This document shows, in pieces, positions 53,170 through 62,797 of a stretch of DNA of 64,000 bases. The notes under the pieces were generated by a model, which was given only the letters and a program-made list of their open reading frames with translations, did not search any database and was not told where the DNA came from. The DNA is from Desulfovibrio sp. UCD-KL4C (lineage in GTDB: Bacteria; Desulfobacterota; Desulfovibrionia; Desulfovibrionales; Desulfovibrionaceae): NCBI RefSeq assembly GCF_006210265.1, contig NZ_VCNC01000008.1:22530-86529 (forward strand), read 5' to 3'. The translations under genes were made by a program, and so were the position numbers. Positions within the stretch are counted from its first letter, which is position 1. Each line of letters begins with the position of its first letter.

Positions 53170-53760
53170 TTACTTATGTGTTGCTGCAGGCGGCTCAGGT
53201 GCATTTACTTTGCCGCGGGCTTCGCCATTTTTTAAAACATCTTGCTGCTCATATTCGCTGGGCAAAGAACTGTCCACGCTGATCAATTTTTGCCAGATCA
53301 TGGCTAGAGCCGTTTGTAGGGCCAAAGGCCACGTATCGTTTTTAAACTTTCCTGTAAAATGTTTATATTCAAGGTCGTCAATAAACTTTTTACCCAATGC
53401 ATGAGCAACAAGCCCCGGAATTTTTAATGAAACCTGTCCGTACGCAGGCGAGATGGTGATAAGCATTTCATTTTGTCCAGGTGAAATTTCCGTGATTTGG
53501 TCTTTAAGAATGTGAACTTTTGTTGTTACACCGAATTTTGAACGCATACTTCTTATAAATCCCTTTATGTAATGTCGATCCGCATCGCTCAAAGTTTTGG
53601 TTTGATCCCAAACTGCATTTCGTCCTTGAAGCTTTTCAAGCGTCCGCTCATTGTTTTGCCAGAAAGCCCATCCGACAATTACAAAAATTGCAATCATTCC
53701 GAGAAATCTAAGAAATTTCTCTTGGCGGGATTTCCCTTGCGGAGCAAAATTAAGAATCAT
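53170..53760 (-). CDS. Unknown protein with one N-terminal membrane helix
   Basis: A 196-residue protein. Residues about 18-34 ([18 protein letters not shown]) are a single membrane anchor, so the rest is probably periplasmic. Its middle part ([12 protein letters not shown]...[19 protein letters not shown]) suggests a small mixed alpha/beta domain reminiscent of TPM-type domains (weak). The C-terminus is polar and Pro/Ala-rich. It is upstream of rnhA on the same strand. I cannot name the family. Confidence 0.65.
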   Translation of the reverse strand: MILNFAPQGKSRQEKFLRFLGMIAIFVIVGWAFWQNNERTLEKLQGRNAVWDQTKTLSDADRHYIKGFIRSMRSKFGVTTKVHILKDQITEISPGQNEMLITISPAYGQVSLKIPGLVAHALGKKFIDDLEYKHFTGKFKNDTWPLALQTALAMIWQKLISVDSSLPSEYEQQDVLKNGEARGKVNAPEPPAATHK

Positions 53761-53868
53761 TTTATATCCTTCCTCGCTAGTTGCTAAATATCTTCAGTCT
53801 TACGTTTAAAGAAGCTGTATGCCACTATAATAGCAAGTATTGAGTGTACTGTAAAAGTCAGAGTAACC

Positions 53869-55236
53869 TTATAAACTAAGCTCTTCGGTCAAACGGGATA
53901 GAAGCGATTCAATTAAATTCCGTACTTGTTGTAGCCTCTTAGGGGAAGAAGCTTCGAAGCGCAGAGTTAAAGCCGGTTGAGTGTTTGAAGCCCTGATAAG
54001 TGCCCAGCCGTCCTCAAAGATCACTCTCGCCCCGTCAATATCGATGACATTGTATTCTTTTTTCAGTTCAGCCGTTGCAAGTTCGACAAGTTCAAATTTA
54101 ATATTTTCAGGGCAGTCGATGCGTATTTCAGGCGTGAAAAATGTTTCAGGCCAGTCTTCAAGCATCTGCGAAAGGGGTTTTTCTTTCTGTGAAAGAATTT
54201 CGATGAGCCGAAGAGCTGCGTATAAACCGTCATCAAAGCCATAGAATCGATCGGCAAAAAAGATATGCCCGCTCATTTCTCCGCCGAGTCCAGCACCTGT
54301 TTCTGTCATCTTGGCTTTCATTATGGAATGGCCTGTTTTTGCCATGAGAGGGTTGCCGCCGTGGTTGCTGATATCCTCGAACAGCAAGTGGCTGCATTTA
54401 ACATCACCAATAACCATTTCTCCGGGTATTTTGCTAAGCATATCCTGTGCATAGATAGCTAAAAGGCGATCTCCTGGTATAAGTTTTCCAGTCTCATCAA
54501 CGGCGCCTATCCTGTCAGCATCACCGTCAAGACCGATTCCGGCTTCCGCTCCATGCTCTACAACTGTTTTGAGTAGGTCGCCCATGTAGTCTTCTACTAC
54601 AGGGTCCGGATGATGGTTGGGAAAATCTCCATCCGGTACGCAGTACAAAGGTATAACCTCTGCTCCTGCACGGCTAAGCATATCCAGAGCAATATGCCCT
54701 CCTGCTCCGTTCCCGCCGTCCAGCACAACTTTTACTGGTCGTTTCAGCTTTATGCCCGAAAGTAGGTCTTCGATGTAAGACGGGATGATATTATGAAAGG
54801 AGGCTATTCCTGTTCCACTAATGAAATCTTTGCTCTCCATGAGCTTGTAAATATCTTGAATATCGCCGCTGTGAATAGTTGTGTCTTTACCCCATATTTT
54901 GAAACCGTTAAATTCAGGAGGGTTGTGGCTGGCAGTTATTACTATTCCGGCTTTGTAGTTTAATTTTTTTGCGGCGAAATAGAACGCAGGGGTCGGTACA
55001 AGATTGAGGAAAAGAACATCAATGCCGGACATGTTAAGCCCGCGTAGAATAGCCGCCTGATAAGCCGGTGAACTGTGTCTGCAGTCATGTCCGATAACAG
55101 CACGATCCCAGCCCTTACTTCTGAACCACGTCCCGCAGGCGCGACCAAGATTTTCAACCCATTCTTCATCAAAATCTACATCTACTATCCCGCGGATATC
55201 GTATGCCCTGAAAATTTCTTTGTTAACGGCTTTCAT
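53869..55236 (-). CDS. Phosphomannomutase/phosphoglucomutase
   Basis: A 455-residue alpha-D-phosphohexomutase of the AlgC/ManB type. The phosphoserine is Ser103 in GIVITASHNPPEFNG, the Mg2+ loop is GLDGDADRIG (about 233-242), the sugar-specificity loop GGEMSGHIFF (about 306-315) and the phosphate-binding loop is RASNTQPALTLRFE near the end. It interconverts mannose or glucose 6- and 1-phosphates for polysaccharide synthesis. The substrate preference is not certain. A sugar gene (glf) lies 3 kb away, but they are not an operon. Confidence 0.93.
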   Translation of the reverse strand: MKAVNKEIFRAYDIRGIVDVDFDEEWVENLGRACGTWFRSKGWDRAVIGHDCRHSSPAYQAAILRGLNMSGIDVLFLNLVPTPAFYFAAKKLNYKAGIVITASHNPPEFNGFKIWGKDTTIHSGDIQDIYKLMESKDFISGTGIASFHNIIPSYIEDLLSGIKLKRPVKVVLDGGNGAGGHIALDMLSRAGAEVIPLYCVPDGDFPNHHPDPVVEDYMGDLLKTVVEHGAEAGIGLDGDADRIGAVDETGKLIPGDRLLAIYAQDMLSKIPGEMVIGDVKCSHLLFEDISNHGGNPLMAKTGHSIMKAKMTETGAGLGGEMSGHIFFADRFYGFDDGLYAALRLIEILSQKEKPLSQMLEDWPETFFTPEIRIDCPENIKFELVELATAELKKEYNVIDIDGARVIFEDGWALIRASNTQPALTLRFEASSPKRLQQVRNLIESLLSRLTEELSL

Positions 55237-55491
55237 ATGATATAAGTCTCCTGAAGGTCTGTGAACTATTAACTCTGCCAGTAGACAGTAGTGGGAATGT
55301 TTATTCAGGTAAAAACACTAATTTATAGCATGGCAATTATAGTTAGCTGGGTGTATTCTCTGTATGTATGCCGTAAATTCACTGTTTTCAAGCTTTAACA
55401 GGAGTAAGCTATACTGTTATTTTTTGACAAATATTTTGCTTAATGTCCGATCTTCCTTGACCTGAACCCTTTGCTCGCATATCAAATTAGT

Positions 55492-56568
55492 ATGAACTGG
55501 GACTGGGATAAACTATCAGAACAACGGCAGAGGAACACTGGCTCTAAAACGCCGGGTGTGGATGAAATAAATTCCACGATCAAAAAATTTCGCGGATCCG
55601 GATTACCGGGCGGAAAGTACGTCATAATCGGCATCATTGCTCTGTGGTTCCTTTCAGGGATCTATATCGTAGAGCCAGATGAAGTCGGCGTCGTTACTAG
55701 GTTTGGTAAATACGTTACCACGACTAATCCCGGGCCGCACTACCACCTTCCGGTTCCAATTGAATCGGTCATGAAACCGCAGGTCACACGCATCAGGCGT
55801 GTGGAAGTGGGTTTCCGTTCTTTTGGATCTTCTCGCTCTTTTACACAGGGGCAGTCCCGGAATGTACCTGAAGAATCTCTGATGCTGACAGGTGATGAAA
55901 ACATCGTTGATGTTCAATTTATCGTTCAATACCAGATCAAAGACCCTGTTGAGTACCTTTTTCAGGTAACTAATCAGGATAAGACTATTCAGGATGCAGC
56001 CGAAGCAGCCATGCGAGAAATTATCGGTAAGACTAAAATTGAATTGGCTCTTACAACGGGTAAGTTGCAGATTCAGACAGAGACCAGAATCTTATTACAG
56101 TCCATTGTGGATTCGTATAAGCTTGGTGTAAATGTGCTTGCCGTGCAGCTCCAGAATGTTCATCCGCCGACCGAGGTTGTGGATGCGTTTAAAGATGTTG
56201 CAAGTGCCCGTGAAGATAAAAGCCGTTATATTAACGAAGCTGAAGCATATCGTAATGATATTTTGCCGAAAGCCCGTGGGCAGGCTGCTGTTATCCTGAA
56301 TAAAGCTCAAGCGTACAAGGAAACCAAAGTGCTTGAAGCGGAAGGTCAGGCTAAGAGATTTATGGCTGTTTATCACGAGTACTCAAAAGCTAAGGATATC
56401 ACCGTTAAACGTTTGTATCTGGAAACAATGCAAAACATTCTCTCTAATCCTGAAGTAACTAAAGTTATTCTTTCAGACAAAGCCGCTAAAAGGGCTTTGC
56501 CGTTCCTTTCCTTGGACGGAGATTCATTCCCCGCAAAGGTTGTGAATAATAAGAAGGGGGTTAAGTAA
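55492..56568 (+). CDS. hflK: HflK, membrane protease regulator subunit
   Basis: A 358-residue SPFH/band 7 protein that with HflC forms a large periplasmic cage regulating FtsH. Residues about 35-60 contain the single membrane helix (YVIIGIIALWFLSGIYIV); the SPFH domain follows, with VEPDEVGVVTRFGKY and VNVLAVQLQNVHPP, then coiled coil EARG(Q)AAVILNKAQAYKE. The ATG at 55492 gives the expected N-terminus MNWDWDKL; a TTG upstream was not chosen. The gene overlaps hflC by one base. Confidence 0.94.
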   Translation: MNWDWDKLSEQRQRNTGSKTPGVDEINSTIKKFRGSGLPGGKYVIIGIIALWFLSGIYIVEPDEVGVVTRFGKYVTTTNPGPHYHLPVPIESVMKPQVTRIRRVEVGFRSFGSSRSFTQGQSRNVPEESLMLTGDENIVDVQFIVQYQIKDPVEYLFQVTNQDKTIQDAAEAAMREIIGKTKIELALTTGKLQIQTETRILLQSIVDSYKLGVNVLAVQLQNVHPPTEVVDAFKDVASAREDKSRYINEAEAYRNDILPKARGQAAVILNKAQAYKETKVLEAEGQAKRFMAVYHEYSKAKDITVKRLYLETMQNILSNPEVTKVILSDKAAKRALPFLSLDGDSFPAKVVNNKKGVK

Positions 56569-57425
56569 TGAGTTTACTCAAAAAAACCTCCGCTCCCTTG
56601 GCAATATTACTTATCATTGTTGTGCTTGGAATTGCTCAAAGTGCATTTATTGTTAAGCAGACTGAGAAAGCAATTGTATTGCAGCTTGGTAAGCCTAAAG
56701 CCGGACCTCTTGGCCCGGGGCTTCATTTTAAACTCCCGTTCGTTCAGAACGTGATTTATTTTGATTCACGCTTACTTGAGTATGATGCTCGCCCTGCTGA
56801 AATACTGACTAAAGATAAGAAGAATATGGTTGTGGATAACTACTCCAAATGGCGTATTACCGATCCATTGCAGTTTTATCGCACTGTTACTTCTATTCCA
56901 CGTGCTCAGGCCCGTCTTGATGATATCATCTATGCCGAGCTTCGAGTTGCCCTTGGTGGATACACTTTGATTGAGATTATCTCCAGTGACCGTAATGCTA
57001 TTATGAAAGAAGTTACTGAGAAATCTAATTCACTTGTTTCCGCTTACGGTATTGAGGTTAATGATGTGCGTATTAAACGTACTGACCTTCCTGCTGAAAA
57101 TGCCCGCGCTATCTACGGACGTATGAGAGCAGAACGTGAACGTATGGCAAAGCAGTACCGTTCAGAAGGTAACGAAGCCGCGGCACGCATAACTGCTCAA
57201 GCTGATAAAGAAAGAGCAATTACGCTTGCTGATGCTGACCTCAAAGCCGAAATCCTTCGTGGTAAGGGTGACGCAATTGCTACTAAAACATACGCTGACA
57301 GCTTCGGTAAGGCTCCTAAATTCTATGAATTTAAGAAGTCTCTCGATGCTTATGAAGCAGCTTTCAAGAGTAAGACACGGATAATCCTGTCACAGGACAA
57401 TCCTTTCTTGAAGTATATGAAGTAG
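56568..57425 (+). CDS. hflC: HflC, membrane protease regulator subunit
   Basis: A 285-residue SPFH protein, partner of HflK. N-terminal membrane helix at residues 8-26, then VKQTEKAIVLQLGKP and GLHFKLPFVQNV, the SPFH signature. The coiled coil is EVNDVRIKRTDLPAENARAIYGRM...RERMAKQYRSEGNEAA. The C-terminal FKSKTRIILSQDNPFLKYM is usual. ATG overlaps the hflK stop (TAATG). Two genes form a complete hflKC operon. Confidence 0.95.
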   Translation: MSLLKKTSAPLAILLIIVVLGIAQSAFIVKQTEKAIVLQLGKPKAGPLGPGLHFKLPFVQNVIYFDSRLLEYDARPAEILTKDKKNMVVDNYSKWRITDPLQFYRTVTSIPRAQARLDDIIYAELRVALGGYTLIEIISSDRNAIMKEVTEKSNSLVSAYGIEVNDVRIKRTDLPAENARAIYGRMRAERERMAKQYRSEGNEAAARITAQADKERAITLADADLKAEILRGKGDAIATKTYADSFGKAPKFYEFKKSLDAYEAAFKSKTRIILSQDNPFLKYMK

Positions 57426-57443
57426 TAGAAGAGTTAAATAAAT

Positions 57444-57477
57444 ATATGGGAGGAGTTCTAGAGAACTTCTCCCATAT
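57444..57477 (+). terminator. Hairpin after hflC
   Basis: A 16-bp stem (ATATGGGAGGAGTTCT with AGAACTTCTCCCATAT, one G-T pair). No T tract follows, so it is a weaker terminator or a 3' end stabilising hairpin. Confidence 0.55.
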
Positions 57478-57579
57478 TTAACTGCTCAAAAGAGTTGATT
57501 GCTTTGTAAAGTGATAACTGTGGTTTCTCTAAGAAAATTTGTTTCTTGAGGAACCTTTTTTTATATTGGAGCTAAAGTT

Positions 57580-58707
57580 ATGTCGCATAAGCATGTTGTT
57601 GTCGGGGCGGGGATAACCGGATCGGTCATAGCGCGGTGCATTGCAGAAGACTGCGGCGAAAAAGTGCTGGTTATCGAGAGCCGTGATCAGATCGGCGGAA
57701 ACTGTTACAGTCGTTTTGATCCTGAAACAAATATTGAAGTACATAGCTATGGAACACATATTTTTCATACTTCAAATCGCAGAGTCTGGGATTACCTGAA
57801 CCGCTTTACCGAATTTAACAGTTATCGACATAAAGTTCTGACTACGTATAAGAATCGCACTTATCATATGCCTGTAAACTTACAGACGATTAATTCATTT
57901 TTTAATCTTAGTTTACGGCCGCATGAAGTTGCAGGATTTATCCAGAAACAAAGCGAAAAAGAAAATATAACTGATCCTGCCAATCTGGAAGAAAAAGCTA
58001 TCAGCCTCATCGGTCGAGATCTTTATGAAGCTTTTGTCAAAGGGTATACGCTTAAGCAGTGGGAATGTGACCCGCGTGAACTTTCTGCCGACATAATCAG
58101 CCGCTTGCCGTTTCGCCATACTTACGAATGTGACTATTTTACCTGCCGCTATCAAGGTTTGCCGTATAATGGGTACGGTAAGATGTTTGAGAATATGCTG
58201 GATCACGAACTTATTACCGTTCAGCTTGAGACAGATTATTTCGATATCCGCAAAGATTTTTCTGAAGATTGTACAGTTTATTATTCCGGTCCGGTTGATC
58301 GTTTTTTTAATTATTGTCATGGAGAGTTGACTTGGCGGTCTCTCAAATTTGAGTATGAGACTGAGAACGTGGGTGATTATCAAGGAACATCGGTAATGAA
58401 CTATGCCGATATCGGCGTTCCATATACTCGCATTCATGAATACCAGCATTTGCATCCAGAACGAGAAAATAAAAGCGGTAAAACTATCATCTCCCGTGAG
58501 TACTCCATGAAATGGAAACAGGGCGAAGAGCCATATTACCCCGTTAACACAGCAGAAGACCGTAAAAGGCTTGCGCTGTATCAGGAGGAAGCACAAAAAC
58601 TGCCACAGGTCCATTTTACAGGCAGATTAGGGCAGTACAAGTACTATGATATGGATAAAGCCGTATTAGCTGCTCTTGAGATTTGCGATAAGGTCTTAAA
58701 GAGATAA
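57580..58707 (+). CDS. glf: UDP-galactopyranose mutase
   Basis: A flavoenzyme that converts UDP-galactopyranose to UDP-galactofuranose for surface polysaccharides. The 375 residues begin with the FAD dinucleotide fold VVVGAGITGSVIA. GGNCYSR, YGTHIFHTSN (substrate and FAD contacts) and LKQWECDPRELSADIISRLP follow, then YQGLPYNGYGKMFENML and YSGPVDRFFNY. NYADIGVPYTRIHEYQH and TIISREYS are the conserved C-terminal blocks. Galactofuranose in the cell envelope is implied. No glycosyltransferase gene is adjacent. Confidence 0.95.
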   Translation: MSHKHVVVGAGITGSVIARCIAEDCGEKVLVIESRDQIGGNCYSRFDPETNIEVHSYGTHIFHTSNRRVWDYLNRFTEFNSYRHKVLTTYKNRTYHMPVNLQTINSFFNLSLRPHEVAGFIQKQSEKENITDPANLEEKAISLIGRDLYEAFVKGYTLKQWECDPRELSADIISRLPFRHTYECDYFTCRYQGLPYNGYGKMFENMLDHELITVQLETDYFDIRKDFSEDCTVYYSGPVDRFFNYCHGELTWRSLKFEYETENVGDYQGTSVMNYADIGVPYTRIHEYQHLHPERENKSGKTIISREYSMKWKQGEEPYYPVNTAEDRKRLALYQEEAQKLPQVHFTGRLGQYKYYDMDKAVLAALEICDKVLKR

Positions 58708-58741
58708 AAGCTGATTTTTTACCTGTAAGTGAATATAAAAC

Positions 58742-58780
58742 AAAGCTTCCCCTGAAATTATTCAGGAGAGGCTTTGTTTT
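58742..58780. terminator. Terminator between glf and the HD-HAD gene
   Basis: AAAGCTTCCCCTGAA pairs with TTCAGGAGAGGCTTT (15 positions, two mismatches or wobbles) and is followed by GTTTTT on the plus strand. The two genes converge here. Confidence 0.75.
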
Positions 58781-58813
58781 TAGTGAATATCTTTGTGAAT
58801 TGAGCTTGTATCT

Positions 58814-60256
58814 TTAATATCCTGCTACCCATTTGTCAGGAATTGACCAGCAACCGTCCTTTGCTGACTCTACAAGGGCATCCAGCAGCTGAGCTACACC
58901 GTTGTCCGTGCATGCCGGAATGTGCAGGTCCGCCGCAGGGAGTACCTCCGGAGTTGCGTTGGCGACAGCGGCACTAAGTCCGGTTGAGCCGAACATGGTT
59001 AAATCGTTTTCGCTGTCACCGATGGAGATGCTGTTTAAATCAGGCCAGCCTGCTTCATGCATAATATGCAAAGCTGCGGCATGCTTTCCGTGCCCTTTAG
59101 GGCCAATCTCAAGAAACTCTTCAGCTGTACGCACGCAGGCTAGGTCATATTTTGCGGCCAGTTCTCTAACAAAAGAGCATTTAGTTCTGTCACTTCTGTG
59201 TGAGTATGTCAGAACTTTGAAAACCTTACTGTTGTCCGGTGTTGCGCCCGACTGAGGAAGAATCTCACCTACATGCTTGTAAGACTGAATTTCGTCATCT
59301 GTTAAAGGAGATCTGGTCCAGATGCCTTCAGCTACGTAGCTTGCATAGTGGATTCCTTCTGCAAGTAGAATGTCTTCAATTTCTCTGTAGCTATCGACCG
59401 TCGGTCCATATGACATAAGAGTGTCATTTTTTATAAGCATTGAGCCGTTCACGCCGGAGTGAGGACCTTCAAGGTTCATCTCGCGTAGGAAGGAGTGAAT
59501 ACTTATAAGGTGCTTGCCAGTAATAAGAGATATCTTTCCACCGGCTTCAATATATCTGTTTATGGATTCAGTTGTTTCTTTGTTGATCTTTTGACCTGGA
59601 TATATGAGCGTACTGTCAATATCACAAAACACCCATGGAAGAGACTTTTTATGTAGGTTGGATATCGATTTTACAAAGGCAGCCTGAGTTTTGCGTACAA
59701 TTGGGAGTGTCCACTTAGTTGCCTCTCGTGTGTAGCTGTTATCTCCAAATCTGTTTCTGAACTCCACAATTCTTTGCCCGAAAGAATATGATTCTCCCAA
59801 AGGTGAAGTGCGGAAATCACAATAGCTGACAGCTTTTAAAATTTGGTTACTTTCAGCAGGTTCAGGGAAGTTTTTATAAATATTTTCAACTTCAGGTAGG
59901 GCCTTAATATCATGCGCTGTGCTGGAATGCCATAAAACAGCTTCTATGACCTCTTCCTGCGCTCCGGCATGAGCAAGGAAGGCCGCCCCGTCTAAAGGAT
60001 GGAATCCAGTCTGCTTAAGCTCTTCAGAGTAGCCTACATCATGAAACAGGGCCGCCGTTATCAACCTGTCAGCTTCTTCATCTCTCAGGCCCGTTTGCGT
60101 GGCAATGCGCTCAGCCGTTTTTGAGGCTTGCTGCATATGTGCAAATCGAGTTGAGCCTTCTGGGAAAAATGACCCGGCTAGATCTTCGGTTAAGAGTTGT
60201 TTTTCTGTTTTTGTTATATTTGGAAATAGTTCTTTAAGTTTACAGGAAAGCTTCAC
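58814..60256 (-). CDS. HD-domain / HAD-phosphatase fusion protein
   Basis: A 480-residue protein with two hydrolase domains. Residues about 30-200 are an HD domain: His40, His72-Asp73 (ALFHDVGYS), His110 (VLWHSS) and Asp148, which would bind metal. Residues about 205-470 are a HAD type IIB (Cof-like) phosphatase: FCDIDSTL with nucleophile Asp212 and acid Asp214, TGKHL, and GDSENDLTMFG near 428. The combination is not one I know as a standard architecture. The GTG at 60256 is preferred: GGAG lies six bases upstream. A TTG 78 bases further up is open but unsupported. The substrate is unknown, possibly a sugar phosphate or nucleotide. Confidence 0.8.
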   Translation of the reverse strand: MKLSCKLKELFPNITKTEKQLLTEDLAGSFFPEGSTRFAHMQQASKTAERIATQTGLRDEEADRLITAALFHDVGYSEELKQTGFHPLDGAAFLAHAGAQEEVIEAVLWHSSTAHDIKALPEVENIYKNFPEPAESNQILKAVSYCDFRTSPLGESYSFGQRIVEFRNRFGDNSYTREATKWTLPIVRKTQAAFVKSISNLHKKSLPWVFCDIDSTLIYPGQKINKETTESINRYIEAGGKISLITGKHLISIHSFLREMNLEGPHSGVNGSMLIKNDTLMSYGPTVDSYREIEDILLAEGIHYASYVAEGIWTRSPLTDDEIQSYKHVGEILPQSGATPDNSKVFKVLTYSHRSDRTKCSFVRELAAKYDLACVRTAEEFLEIGPKGHGKHAAALHIMHEAGWPDLNSISIGDSENDLTMFGSTGLSAAVANATPEVLPAADLHIPACTDNGVAQLLDALVESAKDGCWSIPDKWVAGY

Positions 60257-60361
60257 GGAATTCTCCGATTGATTGTTCTTAAGTATATGTATTGTGTACA
60301 GCTCATTTGGTAATGGCGTGTTCGGTAAAGTCAAGTTTCGTTTCTGTTACAAAAGAATCAA

Positions 60362-60389
60362 GCCGCCTGAACTATTATATTCAAGCGGC
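60362..60389 (-). terminator. Hairpin downstream of cmk
   Basis: GCCGCCTGAA pairs with TTCAAGCGGC over 10 positions with one mismatch, 28 bases past the cmk stop on the minus strand. A short T-rich stretch follows. Confidence 0.55.
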
Positions 60390-60417
60390 CTGATATATTG
60401 AAATTGATTGGTGAGAA

Positions 60418-61089
60418 TTAAGCAGATATTTTTTTTACTTCCGCAACAAGTTTTTCAAAGACTCCGTCAATATCAAGCTTGGTAGTATCAACGATGATTG
60501 CATCGTCTGCCGCTTTTAATGGCGCTTCTTTGCGGTTGCGGTCCTGATCATCTCTTGCTCTGATTTGCTCGATTAGGTCTGAAAGGTCAGCTGGTTTTCC
60601 CATTTCCTCCAGCTGTGAAAAACGCCTGCGAGCCCGTTCTTCTAAGTCTGCATCAAGGAAAAATTTGCAGGGTGCCTGCGGGAAGATAACAGTTCCCATG
60701 TCTCTGCCTTCCGCAATGAGTGATGTTGTTTCGCCTATCGCGCGTTGGGCGATCTTCTGGAACGCACGAACGGCAGGGATTTTAGCAACATTAGAGGCCC
60801 ACATGCCCACAGCTTCAGTGCGGATATCATTTGTTAAAGCCACGTCGTTAAGGCTGAGCACCGAATTACTTCCTGAGCCGGACAGGGTAAACGAAAAGCT
60901 TTTGAGAGCTTCTTCTATTTTAGAGTTGTCCCAATCCCATGAGCCTTCGCCAAGTTTCCATGCTGTTGCTCTGAACATTGCGCCTGTGTCTAAATAAGCA
61001 ATTTCAAAATGGTCAGCGAGCCGCTTTGCAAGAGTGGATTTTCCTACTCCGGCCGGTCCATCAAGAGTGATAATGAAAGGAGTTGCCAC
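60418..61089 (-). CDS. cmk: Cytidylate kinase
   Basis: Phosphorylates CMP and dCMP. The 223-residue protein starts with the P loop LDGPAGVGKSTLAKRL (residues about 9-24), followed by YLDTGAMFRA, the CMP-binding TNDIRTEAVG and IAEGRDMGTVIFP, and the LID-like DLEERARRRFSQL. Last gene of the hisC-cmk pair; its ATG overlaps the final base of hisC. The call is secure. Confidence 0.95.
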   Translation of the reverse strand: MATPFIITLDGPAGVGKSTLAKRLADHFEIAYLDTGAMFRATAWKLGEGSWDWDNSKIEEALKSFSFTLSGSGSNSVLSLNDVALTNDIRTEAVGMWASNVAKIPAVRAFQKIAQRAIGETTSLIAEGRDMGTVIFPQAPCKFFLDADLEERARRRFSQLEEMGKPADLSDLIEQIRARDDQDRNRKEAPLKAADDAIIVDTTKLDIDGVFEKLVAEVKKISA

Positions 61090-62183
61090 TAAAGAAGCTC
61101 CTTGAGTGTTTTTAAGAATATTTTGTTTTCACGATCAGTACCCATGTTTACGCGGATGTATTCGCCAAGTCCGAAGCTTTTTAGCGGACGTACAATTATT
61201 CCGCGTTTTAAAAGTTCTTCAAAGATTTTTTTAGCGTCACTGGTGGGTTTGAACATGATGAAATTTGACTGAGAGGGTAGAACTTCGCATCCCATAGCTT
61301 TAATTTCATCTGTAAAAAGCTTTCTACCGCGATGAACAACATTGAGAGTTTCAGCGTAGAAAGCGTCGTCGCTGAGTGCTGCAATGGCCGTTTCCTCAGC
61401 AAGAAGGCTGACAGTGAAAGGGGCACGGGCACGGTTAATATATCCGGCAAGGGCAGAACTCATTATGCCGAAACCAACACGCATGCCGGCAAGGCCGAAG
61501 GCTTTTGAAAATGTTCTGAGCAGCACGATATTTGGAAACTCGTTTAGCAGAGGGCGCATATCGTACTCTTCTGCTGGCGTAGCGAAATCAATATATGCTT
61601 CATCTATGGCAAGAATTGTCTGCTTTGGAATAGCCATGGCCATCTGGCGGACTTCTTTTGTTGTAACTGCAAGCCCTGTAGGATTATCAGGGGTAGTCAC
61701 AAAGACGATGGCGGTTTTATCCGTCACAGCAGTAGCCATTGTTTTAAGGGGCTGTTTGTGTCCAGTTTCTCGCGGGACTTGTTTAAAGCTTATGCCGCTA
61801 AGACGAGACATAAGACTGTACATGCTGAAACATGACTCATAGGTCAGAATTTCATCACGGCCCGGTTCAGCTTTAACTCTGATTAGCAGATCTATGACTT
61901 CATCTGAACCGTTTCCACTTATGATGTTTTCTTCCGCAACTCCTACCCGTTTGGCAATAGCTTTATTCAGGCGAGGGTTACCATTTTGCGGGTAGCGAAA
62001 AATATTAGGAGCATGGCGTATTACTGCTTTTTGAGCGAGTGGGGAGGCTCCGAGCGGATTCTCATTACTTGCAAGTTTAATAACAGTATCCAAACCGTAC
62101 TTATCTTTGATTTCTTCAATGGTAAGTCCAGGAGTGTATGGTTTAGTCTCCATCACGTCAGGGCGGACTTTGATAGTGGACAT
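61089..62183 (-). CDS. hisC: Histidinol-phosphate aminotransferase
   Basis: A PLP-dependent aminotransferase of 364 residues that makes histidinol phosphate. Motifs: KLASNENPLGASP, RYPQNG, GNGSDEVIDLL, DNPTGLAV, AIDEAYIDFA and the PLP lysine in RTFSKAFGLAGMRVGF. The C-terminal Arg (RVNMGT) binds substrate. The rest of the histidine operon is absent here, so it is a dispersed his gene coupled to cmk. It could also act on aromatic amino acids. Confidence 0.93.
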   Translation of the reverse strand: MSTIKVRPDVMETKPYTPGLTIEEIKDKYGLDTVIKLASNENPLGASPLAQKAVIRHAPNIFRYPQNGNPRLNKAIAKRVGVAEENIISGNGSDEVIDLLIRVKAEPGRDEILTYESCFSMYSLMSRLSGISFKQVPRETGHKQPLKTMATAVTDKTAIVFVTTPDNPTGLAVTTKEVRQMAMAIPKQTILAIDEAYIDFATPAEEYDMRPLLNEFPNIVLLRTFSKAFGLAGMRVGFGIMSSALAGYINRARAPFTVSLLAEETAIAALSDDAFYAETLNVVHRGRKLFTDEIKAMGCEVLPSQSNFIMFKPTSDAKKIFEELLKRGIIVRPLKSFGLGEYIRVNMGTDRENKIFLKTLKELL

Positions 62184-62262
62184 GCTGATATCCTTTTCTT
62201 TTGTAAAATTTATTCAGGACGAAGCTCTCTAGTAGTGTGGAACATGTTTTTTGTCAAAAAAA

Positions 62263-62293
62263 AGCCCCCTTATCCGTTATAGATAAAGGGGCT
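62263..62293 (-). terminator. Terminator after the universal stress protein gene
   Basis: AGCCCCCTTATC pairs with GATAAAGGGGCT (one mismatch) around an 7-base loop; seven T follow on the minus strand. Confidence 0.88.
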
Positions 62294-62356
62294 GCTTGCA
62301 GGTTAATGATTCGATAGTTGTCGGTATCGTATCAGCTTTAACTTTTAGAGACTGTG

Positions 62357-62797
62357 TTATTCAGGTCTGATTGTCAGTACAGGGCATATTGCTGCCTTAA
62401 CGATCTTTTCTGCAACTGATCCAAATAGAATACGGTCAATACCTGTCCTGCCGTGAGTTCCCATAACTATCATATCAACTTTTGCGGATTTAGCGAAAGT
62501 GAGAATTTCTTCCGCAGCATATCCCGTCAGTACTTTTCCTTTTGTGGTTTCATCTTTAAAGTTGTCTTCTATGAATTTTTCCATAGTTGTGTCGGCACCA
62601 GTTACAATTTCACCAACAAAGTTTTCAATTGAACTTGGTGGAACATGAAAGCCGACATATTGGTCAAGCGATGGGGCAACATATAGGCAAATAATTTCAG
62701 CTCCCATAGTCTTGGCTATGGTCGATGCGTAATCGGCTACGACAGGGCTGTATTCTGAAAAGTCTACAGCGCATAGTATCTTTTTGATGGTAACCAT
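62357..62797 (-). CDS. Universal stress protein UspA family
   Basis: A 146-residue single-domain Usp. KKILCAVDFSEYSPVVADYA is the N-terminal strand and helix. The ATP-binding motif GTHGRTGIDRILFGSVAEKIV (G-2x-G-9x-G-S/A) is complete near residues 114-134, so it belongs to the nucleotide-binding class. CPVLTIRPE is the usual end. A GGAGG ribosome site precedes the ATG. Separate from the tandem Usp-like protein at 50621. Confidence 0.92.
   Translation of the reverse strand: MVTIKKILCAVDFSEYSPVVADYASTIAKTMGAEIICLYVAPSLDQYVGFHVPPSSIENFVGEIVTGADTTMEKFIEDNFKDETTKGKVLTGYAAEEILTFAKSAKVDMIVMGTHGRTGIDRILFGSVAEKIVKAAICPVLTIRPE

Noticed and set aside
57913..58614. 233-residue open frame opposite glf
   Set aside because: It is the exact antisense of the conserved core of UDP-galactopyranose mutase, so it is a shadow frame despite its length.
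60257..60334. N-terminal extension of the HD-HAD protein from a TTG codon
   Set aside because: The TTG has no ribosome site, whereas the GTG at 60256 has GGAG at proper spacing and starts close to the domain.
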